Assembly: GCF_017744435.1 (NCBI RefSeq)
Contig: NZ_JAGIBG010000016.1
Location: 1-34,554 of the forward strand
DNA length: 34,554 bases
From: Pseudomonas sp.
Lineage (GTDB): Bacteria > Pseudomonadota > Gammaproteobacteria > Pseudomonadales > Pseudomonadaceae
Direction of reading: 5' to 3'
Shown: piece by piece, positions 24,162-33,065 of the stretch
How positions within the stretch are numbered: the stretch's first letter is position 1
Layout of the letters: every line of letters begins with the position of its first letter
Notes under the pieces: generated by a model
Told to the model about the DNA's origin: nothing
What the model saw: only the letters and a program-made list of their open reading frames with translations
Databases searched by the model: none
Translations under genes and position numbers: made by a program

Positions 24162-24185
24162 TGTAAGACAACATATAACTTACAT
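24162..24185. promoter_or_regulatory. Candidate TetR operator 2 (upstream of hyuA)
   Basis: TGTAAG (24162-24167) and CTTACA (24179-24184) are perfect inverted arms. The site matches operator 1 over TGTAAGACAACA and again over TTAC-x-T, and is preceded by the same TTGACC (24153-24158). TATAAC at 24174-24179 could be a -10 box with a 15-base spacer, so the operator would cover the hyuA promoter. Confidence 0.68.
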
Positions 24186-24239
24186 GAAGACCGCTTCAGC
24201 GGATCGGTACAACTACAAAGCATTGCAGGGGATATGACG

Positions 24240-26315
24240 ATGACTGCGACATCATGCCGGGTCGGCGTGGACATAGGCGGCACCTTCACCGATATCGCGC
24301 TGGACGTGGACGGCGTGCTGCATTCGACCAAGATCCTGACCGACTACGAGCTGCCCGAACGGGCCATCCTCACTGGCGTGCGCCAGGTGGTGGAGCAGGC
24401 CGGCCTCACGCTCGCGGATATCGACCAGCTGATCCACGGCACCACCCTGGCCACCAACGCCCTGATCGAGCGCCGTGGCGCGCGCACCGCCTTCATCACC
24501 ACCGAAGGCTTCCGTGACACCCTGGAGATGCGCACCGAAAACCGCTTCGAGCAGTACGACATCAACATCGCCCTGCCGCCGCCGCTGATCGATCGCGAAC
24601 ACCGCTACACCCTGCGCGAACGCCTGGACGTCAAAGGCCAGGTGCTGATCGCCCCGCAGCAGGCCGAAATCGACGCGCTGATCGAGCGCATCGCCGAAGG
24701 CAACTACGAGAGTGTCGCCATCGGTTTCCTGCACAGCTATGTCAATGGCGCCCACGAACGCCAGCTGCGCGATGCCCTGCAGGCGCGCCTGCCGCAGCTG
24801 TCGATCTCGATCTCCAGCGAAGTCTCGCCGCAGATGCGCGAGTTCGAACGCTTCAACACCGTGTGTGCCAACGCCTACGTCAAGCCGCTGATCAAGTCCT
24901 ACCTGGACCGCCTGGTGGTCACGCTGAAGAAGGAAGGCGCCGATTGCCCAGTGTTCATGATCCATTCCGGTGGCGGCATCATCTCGGTGCAGAGCGCGGC
25001 CGAGTTCCCGGTGCGCCTGGTCGAGTCGGGCCCTGCCGGCGGGGCGATCTTCGCTGCCGACATCGCCCGCCGTTACGCGCTTGAGAATGTGCTGTCGTTC
25101 GACATGGGCGGCACCACGGCGAAAATCTGCCTGATCGAAGACCAGGTGCCGAAAACCGCAAAGACCTTCGAGGTGGCGCGTACCTACCGCTTCAAGAAGG
25201 GCAGCGGCATGCCGATTTCCATCCCGGTGGTGGAAATGGTCGAGATCGGTGCCGGTGGTGGCTCCATCGCCAGCATCGATAGCATGCGCCAGATCCGCGT
25301 CGGCCCGCACAGCGCGGCGTCCGAACCTGGCCCGGCCTGCTATGGCCGTGGCGGCCTGGAGCCGACCATCACCGATGCCAACCTGCTGCTCGGCCGCCTG
25401 GACGCCGACAACTTCGCGGGTGGCGCCTTGCGCTTGTCCACCTTGGCTGCCGGCAATGCCATGGCGCGGGTGATTGGCCAGCCCTTGGGGATGAAACCCG
25501 AAACCGCAGCCTTCGGCGTCTGTGAAGTGGTCGACGAGAACATGGCCAACGCCGGCCGGGTACATGCGGTGGAAAGCGGCAAGGACATCGCCGACTACAC
25601 CATGATCACCTTCGGCGGCGGCGGCCCGCTGCATGCCGCAAGGCTGTGCGAAAAAATGGGCGTGGCCCGTTTCATCGTCCCGGCCGGTGCCGGCGTGGGC
25701 TCGGCCATTGGCTTCCTGCGCGCACCCTTTGGCTACGAAGCGGTACGCAGCTCGTTCGTGCGTCTGTCCGAGTTCGACGCGGTGGCCATCAATGGCCTGA
25801 TCGCGGAAATGAAAGCCGAATCGCTGGGCTTCCTGCGCCAGGGCATGCCCGAGGGCGAGCCGGAAATGGAATGCACGGCGTTCATGCGTTATGTCGGCCA
25901 GGGCTGGGAAATCCCCGTGGCGCTGCCGTTCAAGGCCTTCAGCGCAGCAGACACCGCACAGTTCAGGGCGCTGTTCGAAGAGGCTTACACGCGCTTCTTC
26001 GGTCGCCCCATCGAAGGCCCGGACATCGAGATCGTCAGCTGGTCGGTCAAGGCCAGCTCGCCGCTGCCGCCGGTCGAGCGCATCGAGGAGGTGGGCGCTG
26101 CCTACCGTGCCCATGAAGTCGCTCGCCGCCAGGTGTTCGATGTGGCTGCCGGTGGTTTCGTCGAGGCCGCCATCCACCCGCGTGAAGAGCTGCAGGTCGG
26201 TGCCCGCGTCGATGGCCCTGCCATCATCGTCGAGCGCGAGACCTCGACCTTCGTCACCTCCAACTTCACCGCCACGGTCCAGCCAGACGGCTGCCTGCTG
26301 GTCGTGCGCCGCTAA
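24240..26315 (+). CDS. hyuA: Hydantoinase/oxoprolinase subunit A (HyuA-like)
   Basis: The 691-residue protein matches the HyuA/5-oxoprolinase N-terminal half. The ATPase phosphate loop VGVDIGGTFTDIA is at residues 8-20, followed by HGTTLATNALIERRGA, SSEVSPQMREFERFNT and SFDMGGTTAKICLI. HyuA and HyuB together open cyclic amides (hydantoins, 5-oxoproline) using ATP; some relatives are ATP-dependent carboxylases. ATG 24240 is preferred over 24234 because AGGGG at 24227-24231 is then 8 bases away. The gene begins the second TetR-controlled unit and is 23 bases before hyuB. The separate A and B genes, rather than a fused 5-oxoprolinase, are the bacterial norm. The substrate is unknown. Confidence 0.9.
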   Translation: MTATSCRVGVDIGGTFTDIALDVDGVLHSTKILTDYELPERAILTGVRQVVEQAGLTLADIDQLIHGTTLATNALIERRGARTAFITTEGFRDTLEMRTENRFEQYDINIALPPPLIDREHRYTLRERLDVKGQVLIAPQQAEIDALIERIAEGNYESVAIGFLHSYVNGAHERQLRDALQARLPQLSISISSEVSPQMREFERFNTVCANAYVKPLIKSYLDRLVVTLKKEGADCPVFMIHSGGGIISVQSAAEFPVRLVESGPAGGAIFAADIARRYALENVLSFDMGGTTAKICLIEDQVPKTAKTFEVARTYRFKKGSGMPISIPVVEMVEIGAGGGSIASIDSMRQIRVGPHSAASEPGPACYGRGGLEPTITDANLLLGRLDADNFAGGALRLSTLAAGNAMARVIGQPLGMKPETAAFGVCEVVDENMANAGRVHAVESGKDIADYTMITFGGGGPLHAARLCEKMGVARFIVPAGAGVGSAIGFLRAPFGYEAVRSSFVRLSEFDAVAINGLIAEMKAESLGFLRQGMPEGEPEMECTAFMRYVGQGWEIPVALPFKAFSAADTAQFRALFEEAYTRFFGRPIEGPDIEIVSWSVKASSPLPPVERIEEVGAAYRAHEVARRQVFDVAAGGFVEAAIHPREELQVGARVDGPAIIVERETSTFVTSNFTATVQPDGCLLVVRR

Positions 26316-26338
26316 CGCCTGATTCGGAAGCCAGAACC

Positions 26339-28003
26339 ATGAGCGATACTTTGATCGACATTCAAATGCAGGTGATGTGGAACCGCCTGGTCTCGGTGGT
26401 CGAAGAACAGGCCCTGACCCTGATCCGCACGGCCTTCTCCACCAGCGTACGCGAGGCGGGCGACCTGTCTGCCGGGGTGTTCGACCGTGCCGGCAACATG
26501 CTCGCCCAGGCCGTGACCGGCACCCCGGGCCACGTCAACACCATGGCCGAGGCGGTGGTGCACTTCATCAACGACATCGGCGAAGACAACATCTTCGAAG
26601 GCGACGTGTACGTGACCAACGACCCGTGGAAGGGCACCGGGCACCTGCACGACATCACCATCGTTTCGCCGTCGTTCTACAAGGGCAGGCTGATCGGCTA
26701 CTTCGCCAGTACCGCCCACGTGGTCGACATCGGTGGCCGCGGTTTCGGCCCGGATGCTCGCGAAGTGTACGAGGAAGGCCTGTTCATCCCGATCATGAAG
26801 CTGTTCGAGCGCGGCAAGGTCAACCGCGACCTGATCAACATCCTGCGCAACAACGTGCGCGAGAATGACCGGGTGGTGGGCGACTTCTATGCGCTGTCGG
26901 CGTGCAACGAGACGGGCCACAAGCGCCTGCTCGACATGCTCGAAGAGTTCAGGCTGGACGACCTGGAGCACATCGGCGGTTTCATTCTCGAGCACAGCCG
27001 CCGCGCCACGCTGGAGTGCTTCAAGTCGCTGCCCCATGGCACCTACAGCAATAGCATGACCCTCGACGGCTACGACGTGCCGGTGACCCTGGCCGTGACC
27101 ATCACCGTTGGCCCGGACGGTATCAAGAGCGACTTCACCGGCACCTCGGGGATGAGCCAGTTCGGCATCAACGTGCCGCTGGGTTACGCCAAGGCCTATG
27201 CCTGTTACGGCCTCAAGTGCATCGTCGCGCCGGAGATCCCCAACAACACCGCGTCGCTGGCGCCGTTCGAAGTCACCGCGCCGGAAGGTTGCATCCTCAA
27301 TGCCAAGCACCCGGCACCGGTGTCGGTGCGCCATGTGCTCGGCCACTTCGTGCCCGACCTGGTGCTCGGCGCGCTGCACAAATGCCTGCCGGGCAAGGTG
27401 CCGGCGGAAGGTGCCAGCGCCTTGTGGAACCTGCACCTGAGCGTGCGCCCGCTGGAGACCAACCCCAACGGCCGCAACGCTGAGATGCTGATGTTCAACA
27501 GCGGCGGCATGGGCGCTCGCTCGGCAATGGACGGCCTCAGCGCCACCGCCTTCCCCAGCGGCGTGCACACCATGCCGGTAGAGGCCACCGAGCACGCCGG
27601 CCCGGTGGTGGTCTGGCGCAAGGAACTGCGTGAGGGCTCCGGTGGGGCGGGTGAGTTGCGCGGCGGCCTGGGCCAGGAAATCGAAGTGTCCGCGGCCGAG
27701 GGCTACAGCTTCCGGTTCAGTGCCATGTTCGACCGCATCCAGTACCCGGCACGCGGCCTGGCTGGCGGACAGCAGGGCGCCGAAGGCTTCGTTGGCCTGG
27801 ACGACGGCACCTTGCTGCGCGGCAAGGGCCAGCAGTTCGTACCGGCCGAACGCCGCCTGGTGCTGCGCCTGCCCGGTGGCGGCGGTTACGGCGACCCGCG
27901 CCAGCGCGACCGCCAGCAGGTCGAGCGCGACTTGCGCTTTGGCTACATCAGTGCCGAACAGGCCCGTGACGACTACGGCTTCGATGCCGCCCAGGAGCGC
28001 TGA
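26339..28003 (+). CDS. hyuB: Hydantoinase/oxoprolinase subunit B (HyuB-like)
   Basis: The 554-residue product has the HyuB signature order: REAGDLSAGVFDRAGNMLAQ, GTPGHVNTMAEAV, VTNDPWKGTGHLHDITIV, then HVVDIGGRGFGPDAREVYEEGL and, near the C-terminus, LRLPGGGGYGDP. The length is normal for the family. It pairs with HyuA, which binds ATP; HyuB carries the second half of the ring-opening site. GGAAG precedes the ATG. It ends 3 bases before the aminotransferase start, so the unit is tightly packed. Whether the reaction is lactam hydrolysis or carboxylation cannot be settled from sequence. Confidence 0.92.
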   Translation: MSDTLIDIQMQVMWNRLVSVVEEQALTLIRTAFSTSVREAGDLSAGVFDRAGNMLAQAVTGTPGHVNTMAEAVVHFINDIGEDNIFEGDVYVTNDPWKGTGHLHDITIVSPSFYKGRLIGYFASTAHVVDIGGRGFGPDAREVYEEGLFIPIMKLFERGKVNRDLINILRNNVRENDRVVGDFYALSACNETGHKRLLDMLEEFRLDDLEHIGGFILEHSRRATLECFKSLPHGTYSNSMTLDGYDVPVTLAVTITVGPDGIKSDFTGTSGMSQFGINVPLGYAKAYACYGLKCIVAPEIPNNTASLAPFEVTAPEGCILNAKHPAPVSVRHVLGHFVPDLVLGALHKCLPGKVPAEGASALWNLHLSVRPLETNPNGRNAEMLMFNSGGMGARSAMDGLSATAFPSGVHTMPVEATEHAGPVVVWRKELREGSGGAGELRGGLGQEIEVSAAEGYSFRFSAMFDRIQYPARGLAGGQQGAEGFVGLDDGTLLRGKGQQFVPAERRLVLRLPGGGGYGDPRQRDRQQVERDLRFGYISAEQARDDYGFDAAQER

Positions 28004-28006
28004 ACC

Positions 28007-29209
28007 ATGGAAATCCAGAGCAGCCGCGTACGCGCGGTAAAGAGCTCGCCGAGCATGGCGGTGTCGGTACTGGCCAAGCAGATGCTGGCCAAGGGTGAGC
28101 CGGTGATCAACCTCGCGCTGGGCGAGCCGGACTACAACGTCCCGGCCCATGTGATCGAGGCTGCCTACCAGGCCATGCTGGCCGGCAACAACCACTACAC
28201 CGCGCCCAATGGCATGGAAAGCCTGCGCCAGGCCATCGTCGACAAGTTTGCCCGGGAAAACGACCTGGCCTATGGCCTGGACGAAATCTGTGTGGGCAAT
28301 GGTGCCAAGCAACTGTTGTTCAACGCCTTCCTCGCCACCCTGGAAACAGGCGATGAAGTGATCACGCCGGCGCCGTACTGGGTCTCCTACACCGACATGG
28401 CACTGCTCAACGGCGGCGTGCCGGTGGTCATCCCGTGTGGTGCCGAGCAAGGCTTCAAGGTCACCCCGGCGCAGCTGGAAGCCGCCATCACCCCGCGCAC
28501 CCGCTGGGTGATGCTCAACTCGCCGAACAACCCGAGCGGGGCGATCTTCACCCGTGATGAGCTGGCGGCCCTGGGCAAGGTGCTGGAGCGCCACCCGAAC
28601 GTGCTGATCATCTCGGACGAGATCTACGAGCACATCGTGCTGGGCGACCAGCCGTTCGTGTCGTTCGTCACGGCCTGCCCGCAACTGCGCGAGCGCACCC
28701 TGCTGATCAACGGCGTGTCCAAGGCCTATGCCATGACCGGCTACCGCCTGGGCTACGCGGCAGGCCCCAAGGACCTGATCGTGGCGATGAACAAGACCCA
28801 GTCGCAGACCACCACCTGCCCGTCGAGCATTTCGCAGCTGGCAGCGGTGGCGGCACTGAACGGTCCGCAGGACTTCGTGCGTGACGCCAACCGCGAATAC
28901 CAGGCGCGTGGCGAGCTGGTGATGCGTGGCCTGGCGCAGATCCCGGGGCTCAAGCTGGCGATGCCGCAGGGCGCGTTCTACGCCTTCCCCGAAGTCAGCG
29001 CCTACATCGGCAAGCGCACGCCGGATGGCCAGCAGATCAGCAACGATACCGAGCTGTCGGCCTATTTGCTGCGCGTCGGCAAGGTGGCCACGGTGCCGGG
29101 CTCGGCGTTCGGTGTCGAGCCTTACGTACGCCTGTCCTTCGCCACCTCGCGCCAGGAGCTGGAACAGGCGCTGGGCCAGTTGCGCGAAGCGTTCGCGGCG
29201 CTGGCCTGA
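28007..29209 (+). CDS. Class I pyridoxal-phosphate aminotransferase (aspartate-aminotransferase type)
   Basis: The 400-residue protein has the fold-type I signatures: LGEPDYNVPAHV near the N-terminus, YTAPNGMESLRQAI, NSPNNPSGAI, SDEIYEHI, and the Schiff-base lysine K239 in GVSKAYAMTGYRLGYAAG. This resembles the bacterial aspartate-aminotransferase subgroup with broad amino-acid range. It would remove or add an amino group on the acid released by HyuAB, giving a 2-oxoacid that the downstream ThDP enzyme could decarboxylate. It starts 3 bases after hyuB. The amino donor is not determined. Confidence 0.93.
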   Translation: MEIQSSRVRAVKSSPSMAVSVLAKQMLAKGEPVINLALGEPDYNVPAHVIEAAYQAMLAGNNHYTAPNGMESLRQAIVDKFARENDLAYGLDEICVGNGAKQLLFNAFLATLETGDEVITPAPYWVSYTDMALLNGGVPVVIPCGAEQGFKVTPAQLEAAITPRTRWVMLNSPNNPSGAIFTRDELAALGKVLERHPNVLIISDEIYEHIVLGDQPFVSFVTACPQLRERTLLINGVSKAYAMTGYRLGYAAGPKDLIVAMNKTQSQTTTCPSSISQLAAVAALNGPQDFVRDANREYQARGELVMRGLAQIPGLKLAMPQGAFYAFPEVSAYIGKRTPDGQQISNDTELSAYLLRVGKVATVPGSAFGVEPYVRLSFATSRQELEQALGQLREAFAALA

Positions 29210-29235
29210 ACACACGAATCGAACAGAGGTAAACC

Positions 29236-30048
29236 ATGAGCAAGCCATTCAAACGTCTGCTGATCACCGGTGCCGCCGGGCGCCTGGGCAGCGTGCTGCG
29301 CAAGCACCTGGCGCAGTACGCCGACGAATTGCGCCTGACCGACATCGCCGACCTGGGCCAAGCCGCGCCGCACGAAGAGCTGGTCCGTTGCGACCTGGGC
29401 AACTTCGATGACGTGCTGCCGCTGACCGAGGGTGTCGACGCCATCGTGCATGCCGGTGGCGTGCCGGTCGAGGACACCTTCCAGAAGATCCTCAACGGCA
29501 ACATCGTCGGCACCTACAACATCTACGAGGCCGCCCGGCGCAATGGCGTCAGGCGCGTGGTGTACACCAGTTCCAACCACGCCATCGGCTTCTACGACCG
29601 CACCGAGACCATCGACGCCGCCGCCGCGCACCGCCCGGACAGCCTGTACGGCGTGAGCAAATGCTTCGCCGAGGACCTGGGCCGCTACTACTGGGACAAG
29701 TTCGCCATCGAGTCGGTCAACCTGCGCATCGGGTCGTCGTTCCCCGAGCCACTGGACCGGCGCATGCTCGCCACCTGGCTATCGTTCGACGACTTCGCCC
29801 AGCTCACCGAGCGCGCGCTGCTGGCGCCGCGGGTTGGCCACATGATCGTCTACGGCATGTCGAACAACCGCGAAAGCCTGTGGGACAACCGCCTGGCTTC
29901 GTCCATCGGTTATGTGCCGAAGGACAGCGCCGACGACTACCGCGAGAAGGTGCTCGCCGAGCATCCGCCGCTCAAGCCCGACGAGCCGGCTGCGCGTTAC
30001 CACGGCGGTAACTTCGCCGGCGCCGGCCACTTCGAAGACCCGAAGTAA
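29236..30048 (+). CDS. Extended SDR, uronate dehydrogenase-like
   Basis: The 270-residue protein is an NAD-dependent epimerase/dehydratase-family SDR with TGAAGRLG at the start, S112/S113 in TSSNHAIGFY and Y138/K142 in YGVSKCFAED. Its sequence closely follows bacterial uronate dehydrogenase (Udh), including RRPDS-type and RIGSSFPEP motifs and the late YVPKDSADDYR segment. Udh oxidises glucuronate or galacturonate to aldarolactones. No uronate-pathway genes are near, so here it may act on another cyclic hydroxy compound, perhaps producing a lactone or lactam-like substrate. AGAGG precedes the ATG. It is in the same run as the aminotransferase. Confidence 0.86.
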   Translation: MSKPFKRLLITGAAGRLGSVLRKHLAQYADELRLTDIADLGQAAPHEELVRCDLGNFDDVLPLTEGVDAIVHAGGVPVEDTFQKILNGNIVGTYNIYEAARRNGVRRVVYTSSNHAIGFYDRTETIDAAAAHRPDSLYGVSKCFAEDLGRYYWDKFAIESVNLRIGSSFPEPLDRRMLATWLSFDDFAQLTERALLAPRVGHMIVYGMSNNRESLWDNRLASSIGYVPKDSADDYREKVLAEHPPLKPDEPAARYHGGNFAGAGHFEDPK

Positions 30049-30095
30049 CCAAAGGCCCCACAGGGTTTCCTGCTATCTCTTGGAGAGCTTGATTC

Positions 30096-31292
30096 ATGGC
30101 TTCCACCGCTAAACAACAGAACTACGATGTGGTGATCGTCGGCGGCGCGGTCAACGGCAGCGCCACCGCCTACTTCCTGGCCAACAACCCGGACTTCAAG
30201 GGCTCGGTGCTGGTCATCGAGCGCGACTGGACCTACAACAAGTCGGCCACCGCGTTGTCGAGCAGTTCGATCCGCCAGCAGTTTTCCAACCCGATCAATA
30301 TCGAAATCTCCAAGTTCGGCGCCGAATTCGTGCGCAATTTCCCGGACGTGATGGAGGTGGACGGCGACCGTCCGGACCTGGCCTTCCACGAAAACGGCTA
30401 CCTGTTCCTGGGCGATGACAAGGGCTATGAAGTGCTGCGCCGGCTGCACGATACCCAGGTGTCCCACGGTGCCGACGTGCACCTGCTCGACCCCGAGCAA
30501 CTGCAGCGCAAGTTCCCCTGGGTCAATATCGACAGCCTGGCCGGTGCCAGCTATGGCCAGAGCGGCGAAGGCTGGTTCGACAGTCTGGGCATGCTCAACG
30601 GCTTCCGCCGCAAGGCGCGCTCGATGGGGATCGAGTACATCGAGAACGAAGTGGTCGGCGTCCAGCGTGAAGGCGACCGCATCACTGGCGTACAGCTGGC
30701 CAGCGGCGAGCGCATCGGCTGCGGCCTGCTGGTCAACTGTGCCGGCACCCGCGGTACCAAGGTCGCGCGCATGGCCGGCCTGGATATCCCGGTCGAGCCG
30801 CGCCGCCGCTCGCTGTTCGTGTTCGACTGCCGCACCCCGCTGCAAGGCACGGTGCCGCTGACCATTGACCCGACGGGGGTGTTCTTCCGTCCGGAGGGCA
30901 AGTTCTACCTGGGCGGCACCTACCCGAAAAACGACCCGGAAGTGGACTTCGAGGACTTCGAGGTGCTGCACGCCGAGTTCGACGAAGAAGTCTGGCCAAT
31001 CCTCGCCGAGCGCGTGCCGGCGTTCGAAGGCATCAAAGTGGTCAACTACTGGGCCGGGCATTACGACTTCTGCGTGCTCGACCACAACGCCATCGTCGGC
31101 CCACACAACGAAGTGAGCAACTTCCTGTTCTGCAACGGCTTCAGCGGCCATGGCCTGCAGCAGGCGCCGGCCATCGGCCGCGGCCTGTCCGAGCTGATCA
31201 CCTACGGCGGCTACCGCTCGCTCGACCTGGGCGCGCTGAGCTACCAGCGGGTGATCGACAACAAGCCGTTCCTGGAAGATTCGGTCATCTGA
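30096..31292 (+). CDS. DAO-family FAD-dependent oxidoreductase
   Basis: The 398-residue protein opens with the FAD dinucleotide fold YDVVIVGGAVNGSATAYFL, continues with SSSSIRQQFSNP, and ends with NGFSGHGLQQAPAIGRGLSELI, the C-terminal flavin motif of the D-amino-acid oxidase/sarcosine-dehydrogenase-like (DAO) superfamily. Such enzymes oxidise secondary or primary amines to imines, or hydroxy acids to oxo acids. There is no signal peptide and no [2Fe-2S] domain, so it is a cytoplasmic single-subunit form. TTGGAGAG precedes the ATG. It could produce the imine or oxoacid intermediate; the electron acceptor is unknown. Confidence 0.9.
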   Translation: MASTAKQQNYDVVIVGGAVNGSATAYFLANNPDFKGSVLVIERDWTYNKSATALSSSSIRQQFSNPINIEISKFGAEFVRNFPDVMEVDGDRPDLAFHENGYLFLGDDKGYEVLRRLHDTQVSHGADVHLLDPEQLQRKFPWVNIDSLAGASYGQSGEGWFDSLGMLNGFRRKARSMGIEYIENEVVGVQREGDRITGVQLASGERIGCGLLVNCAGTRGTKVARMAGLDIPVEPRRRSLFVFDCRTPLQGTVPLTIDPTGVFFRPEGKFYLGGTYPKNDPEVDFEDFEVLHAEFDEEVWPILAERVPAFEGIKVVNYWAGHYDFCVLDHNAIVGPHNEVSNFLFCNGFSGHGLQQAPAIGRGLSELITYGGYRSLDLGALSYQRVIDNKPFLEDSVI

Positions 31293-31317
31293 GCGCACTG
31301 CCTGAGGGAGAACAACA

Positions 31318-33003
31318 ATGAGCAACTCCGAAGTGAAACGCAGTGGCGGCCAGGTGCTGGTCGACGCGCTGCGGGTGAATGGCGTCGAGCGTGCGTTCTG
31401 CGTGCCCGGCGAAAGCTACCTGGCGGTGCTCGACGCGCTGCATGACGTGCAGGACCAGATCGACCTGATCGTCTGCCGCCAGGAAGGCGGGGCGGCCTAC
31501 ATGGCCGAGGCCTATGGCAAGTTGACCGGCAAGCCGGGCATCTGCTTCGTCACTCGCGGCCCAGGCGCTACCAATGCCTCGGTGGGCGTGCACACCGCCT
31601 TCCAGGACTCCACGCCGATGCTGCTGTTCATCGGCCAGGTGGCCCGCGACCAGATCGAGCGCGAAGCCTTCCAGGAAGTGGACTACCGGCGCATGTTCGG
31701 CCAGATGGCCAAGTGGGTGGTGCAGATCGACGATGCCGCGCGCATCCCCGAACTGGTCAACCAGGCCTTCCAGCGCGCCATCAGTGGCCGCCCCGGCCCG
31801 GTGGTGGTGGCATTGCCCGAAGACATGCTGACCGATCTGGTCCAGGTGCCGGATGCCTTGCCGGCCAAGCGGGTGGAGGCGGCGCCGGCACCTGAGGCCC
31901 TGGGTGAGCTGCAGCAGTTGCTGGCCAAGGCCGAGCGCCCGCTGGTGATTGCCGGCGGTGGAGGCTGGACTGCCGAAGCGGTAGCCGACCTGAAGGCCTT
32001 CGTGCACACCCAGAACCTGCCGCTGGCGGCCTCGTTCCGCTGCCAGGACCTGTTCGACAACACCGACCCGCACTACGCCGGTGACCTGGGCCTGGCGGCC
32101 GGCCCGGTACTGGTAGAAGCGGTCAAACAGTCCGACCTGCTGATCGTGATCGGCGCGCGCCTCGGCGAGATGACCACTGGCGGCTACGCGCTGGTCGATA
32201 TCCCTACGCCGAAACAAGCCCTGGTGCATGTGCACGCCAGTGCCGAAGAGATCGGCCGGGTTTACCAGCCGGCCCTGGGCATCAACGCAGGCCCGGGCAG
32301 CTTCCTGCGTCAGGCCAACATCCTCGGGCCGGTGCGCGCGGATGCCTTCGCCGACTGGGTGGCCCGCCTGAACAGTGGCTACCGTGGCAACTTCGAAACG
32401 CCGCGCTCGCCGGGCGATGTGCAGATGAGCGAAGTGATCGCCTGGCTGAACAAGGCGCTGCCGGCAGACAGCATCCTCACCTGCGGTGCCGGCAACTACA
32501 CCGGGTGGGTGCACCGCGGTTACCAGCACCAGGTATTCCGCACGCTGCTCGGGCCTACCAACGGTTCGATGGGCTATGGCGTCCCTGCGGCGGTGGCAGC
32601 CAAGCTGACCTACCCGCAACGCACGGTGGTGGCCTTTGCCGGTGACGGTTGCTTCCTGATGAATGGCCAGGAGCTGGCCACGGCGGTGCACTATGACGCC
32701 CGGCTGATCACCCTCGTGGTCAACAACGGCATGTACGGCACCATCCGCATGCACCAGGAGCGCAGCTACCCAGGCCGCGTCTCGGGCACCGAGCTGCATA
32801 ACCCGGACTTCGCCGCGCTGGCCCGTGCCTATGGGTTGTACGGCGAAACCGTGACCCGCACCGAAGACTTCGCGGGTGCCTTCGAGCGCTGCCAGGCGTC
32901 GGGCAAGCCGGCGCTGATCGAGATCCAGGTCGACCCCGAAGCCCTGACCCCGCGCATGACCCTCAGCCAGATCCGCGACAAGGCCCTGCAGGCCAAGCGC
33001 TGA
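31318..33003 (+). CDS. ThDP-dependent enzyme, acetolactate-synthase-like
   Basis: The 561-residue protein has the three-domain ThDP fold. E56 in CRQEGGAAYMAEAYG is the cofactor-activating glutamate, and the phosphate-binding motif GDGCFLMNGQELATAV begins at residue 442, with VVNNGMYGTI closing it. The middle domain has IAGGGGW. Relatives are acetolactate synthase, glyoxylate carboligase, benzoylformate and oxalyl-CoA decarboxylases; the sequence does not decide between them. There is no ilvN-like small subunit next door, arguing against a biosynthetic ALS. In context, decarboxylation of a 2-oxoacid from the aminotransferase is likely. GAGGGAGAA precedes the ATG, and a strong terminator follows the stop. 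Confidence 0.9.
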   Translation: MSNSEVKRSGGQVLVDALRVNGVERAFCVPGESYLAVLDALHDVQDQIDLIVCRQEGGAAYMAEAYGKLTGKPGICFVTRGPGATNASVGVHTAFQDSTPMLLFIGQVARDQIEREAFQEVDYRRMFGQMAKWVVQIDDAARIPELVNQAFQRAISGRPGPVVVALPEDMLTDLVQVPDALPAKRVEAAPAPEALGELQQLLAKAERPLVIAGGGGWTAEAVADLKAFVHTQNLPLAASFRCQDLFDNTDPHYAGDLGLAAGPVLVEAVKQSDLLIVIGARLGEMTTGGYALVDIPTPKQALVHVHASAEEIGRVYQPALGINAGPGSFLRQANILGPVRADAFADWVARLNSGYRGNFETPRSPGDVQMSEVIAWLNKALPADSILTCGAGNYTGWVHRGYQHQVFRTLLGPTNGSMGYGVPAAVAAKLTYPQRTVVAFAGDGCFLMNGQELATAVHYDARLITLVVNNGMYGTIRMHQERSYPGRVSGTELHNPDFAALARAYGLYGETVTRTEDFAGAFERCQASGKPALIEIQVDPEALTPRMTLSQIRDKALQAKR

Positions 33004-33012
33004 TTCGCCTCA

Positions 33013-33042
33013 GGTGGGGCGCGGTCCGGCCCCACCTTTTTT
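33013..33042 (+). terminator. Rho-independent terminator after the ThDP gene
   Basis: GGTGGGGC and GCCCCACC pair over 8 bp around an 8-base loop, followed directly by TTTTTT (33037-33042). It begins 10 bases after the ThDP stop. The next gene starts 24 bases later, so it either has its own promoter or is expressed by partial read-through. Confidence 0.88.
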
Positions 33043-33065
33043 CCTTTCCGAACGAGCCAATCGAC

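Noticed and set aside
24153..24239. Upstream start for HyuA
   Set aside because: It would place coding sequence through the operator-like repeat and add residues not seen before the family's GVDIGGTFTD motif; AGGGG supports ATG 24240.
26312..29248. Minus-strand reading frame of 978 residues opposite hyuB and the aminotransferase
   Set aside because: It is a codon-usage shadow; both + strand genes have complete family signatures and ribosome sites.
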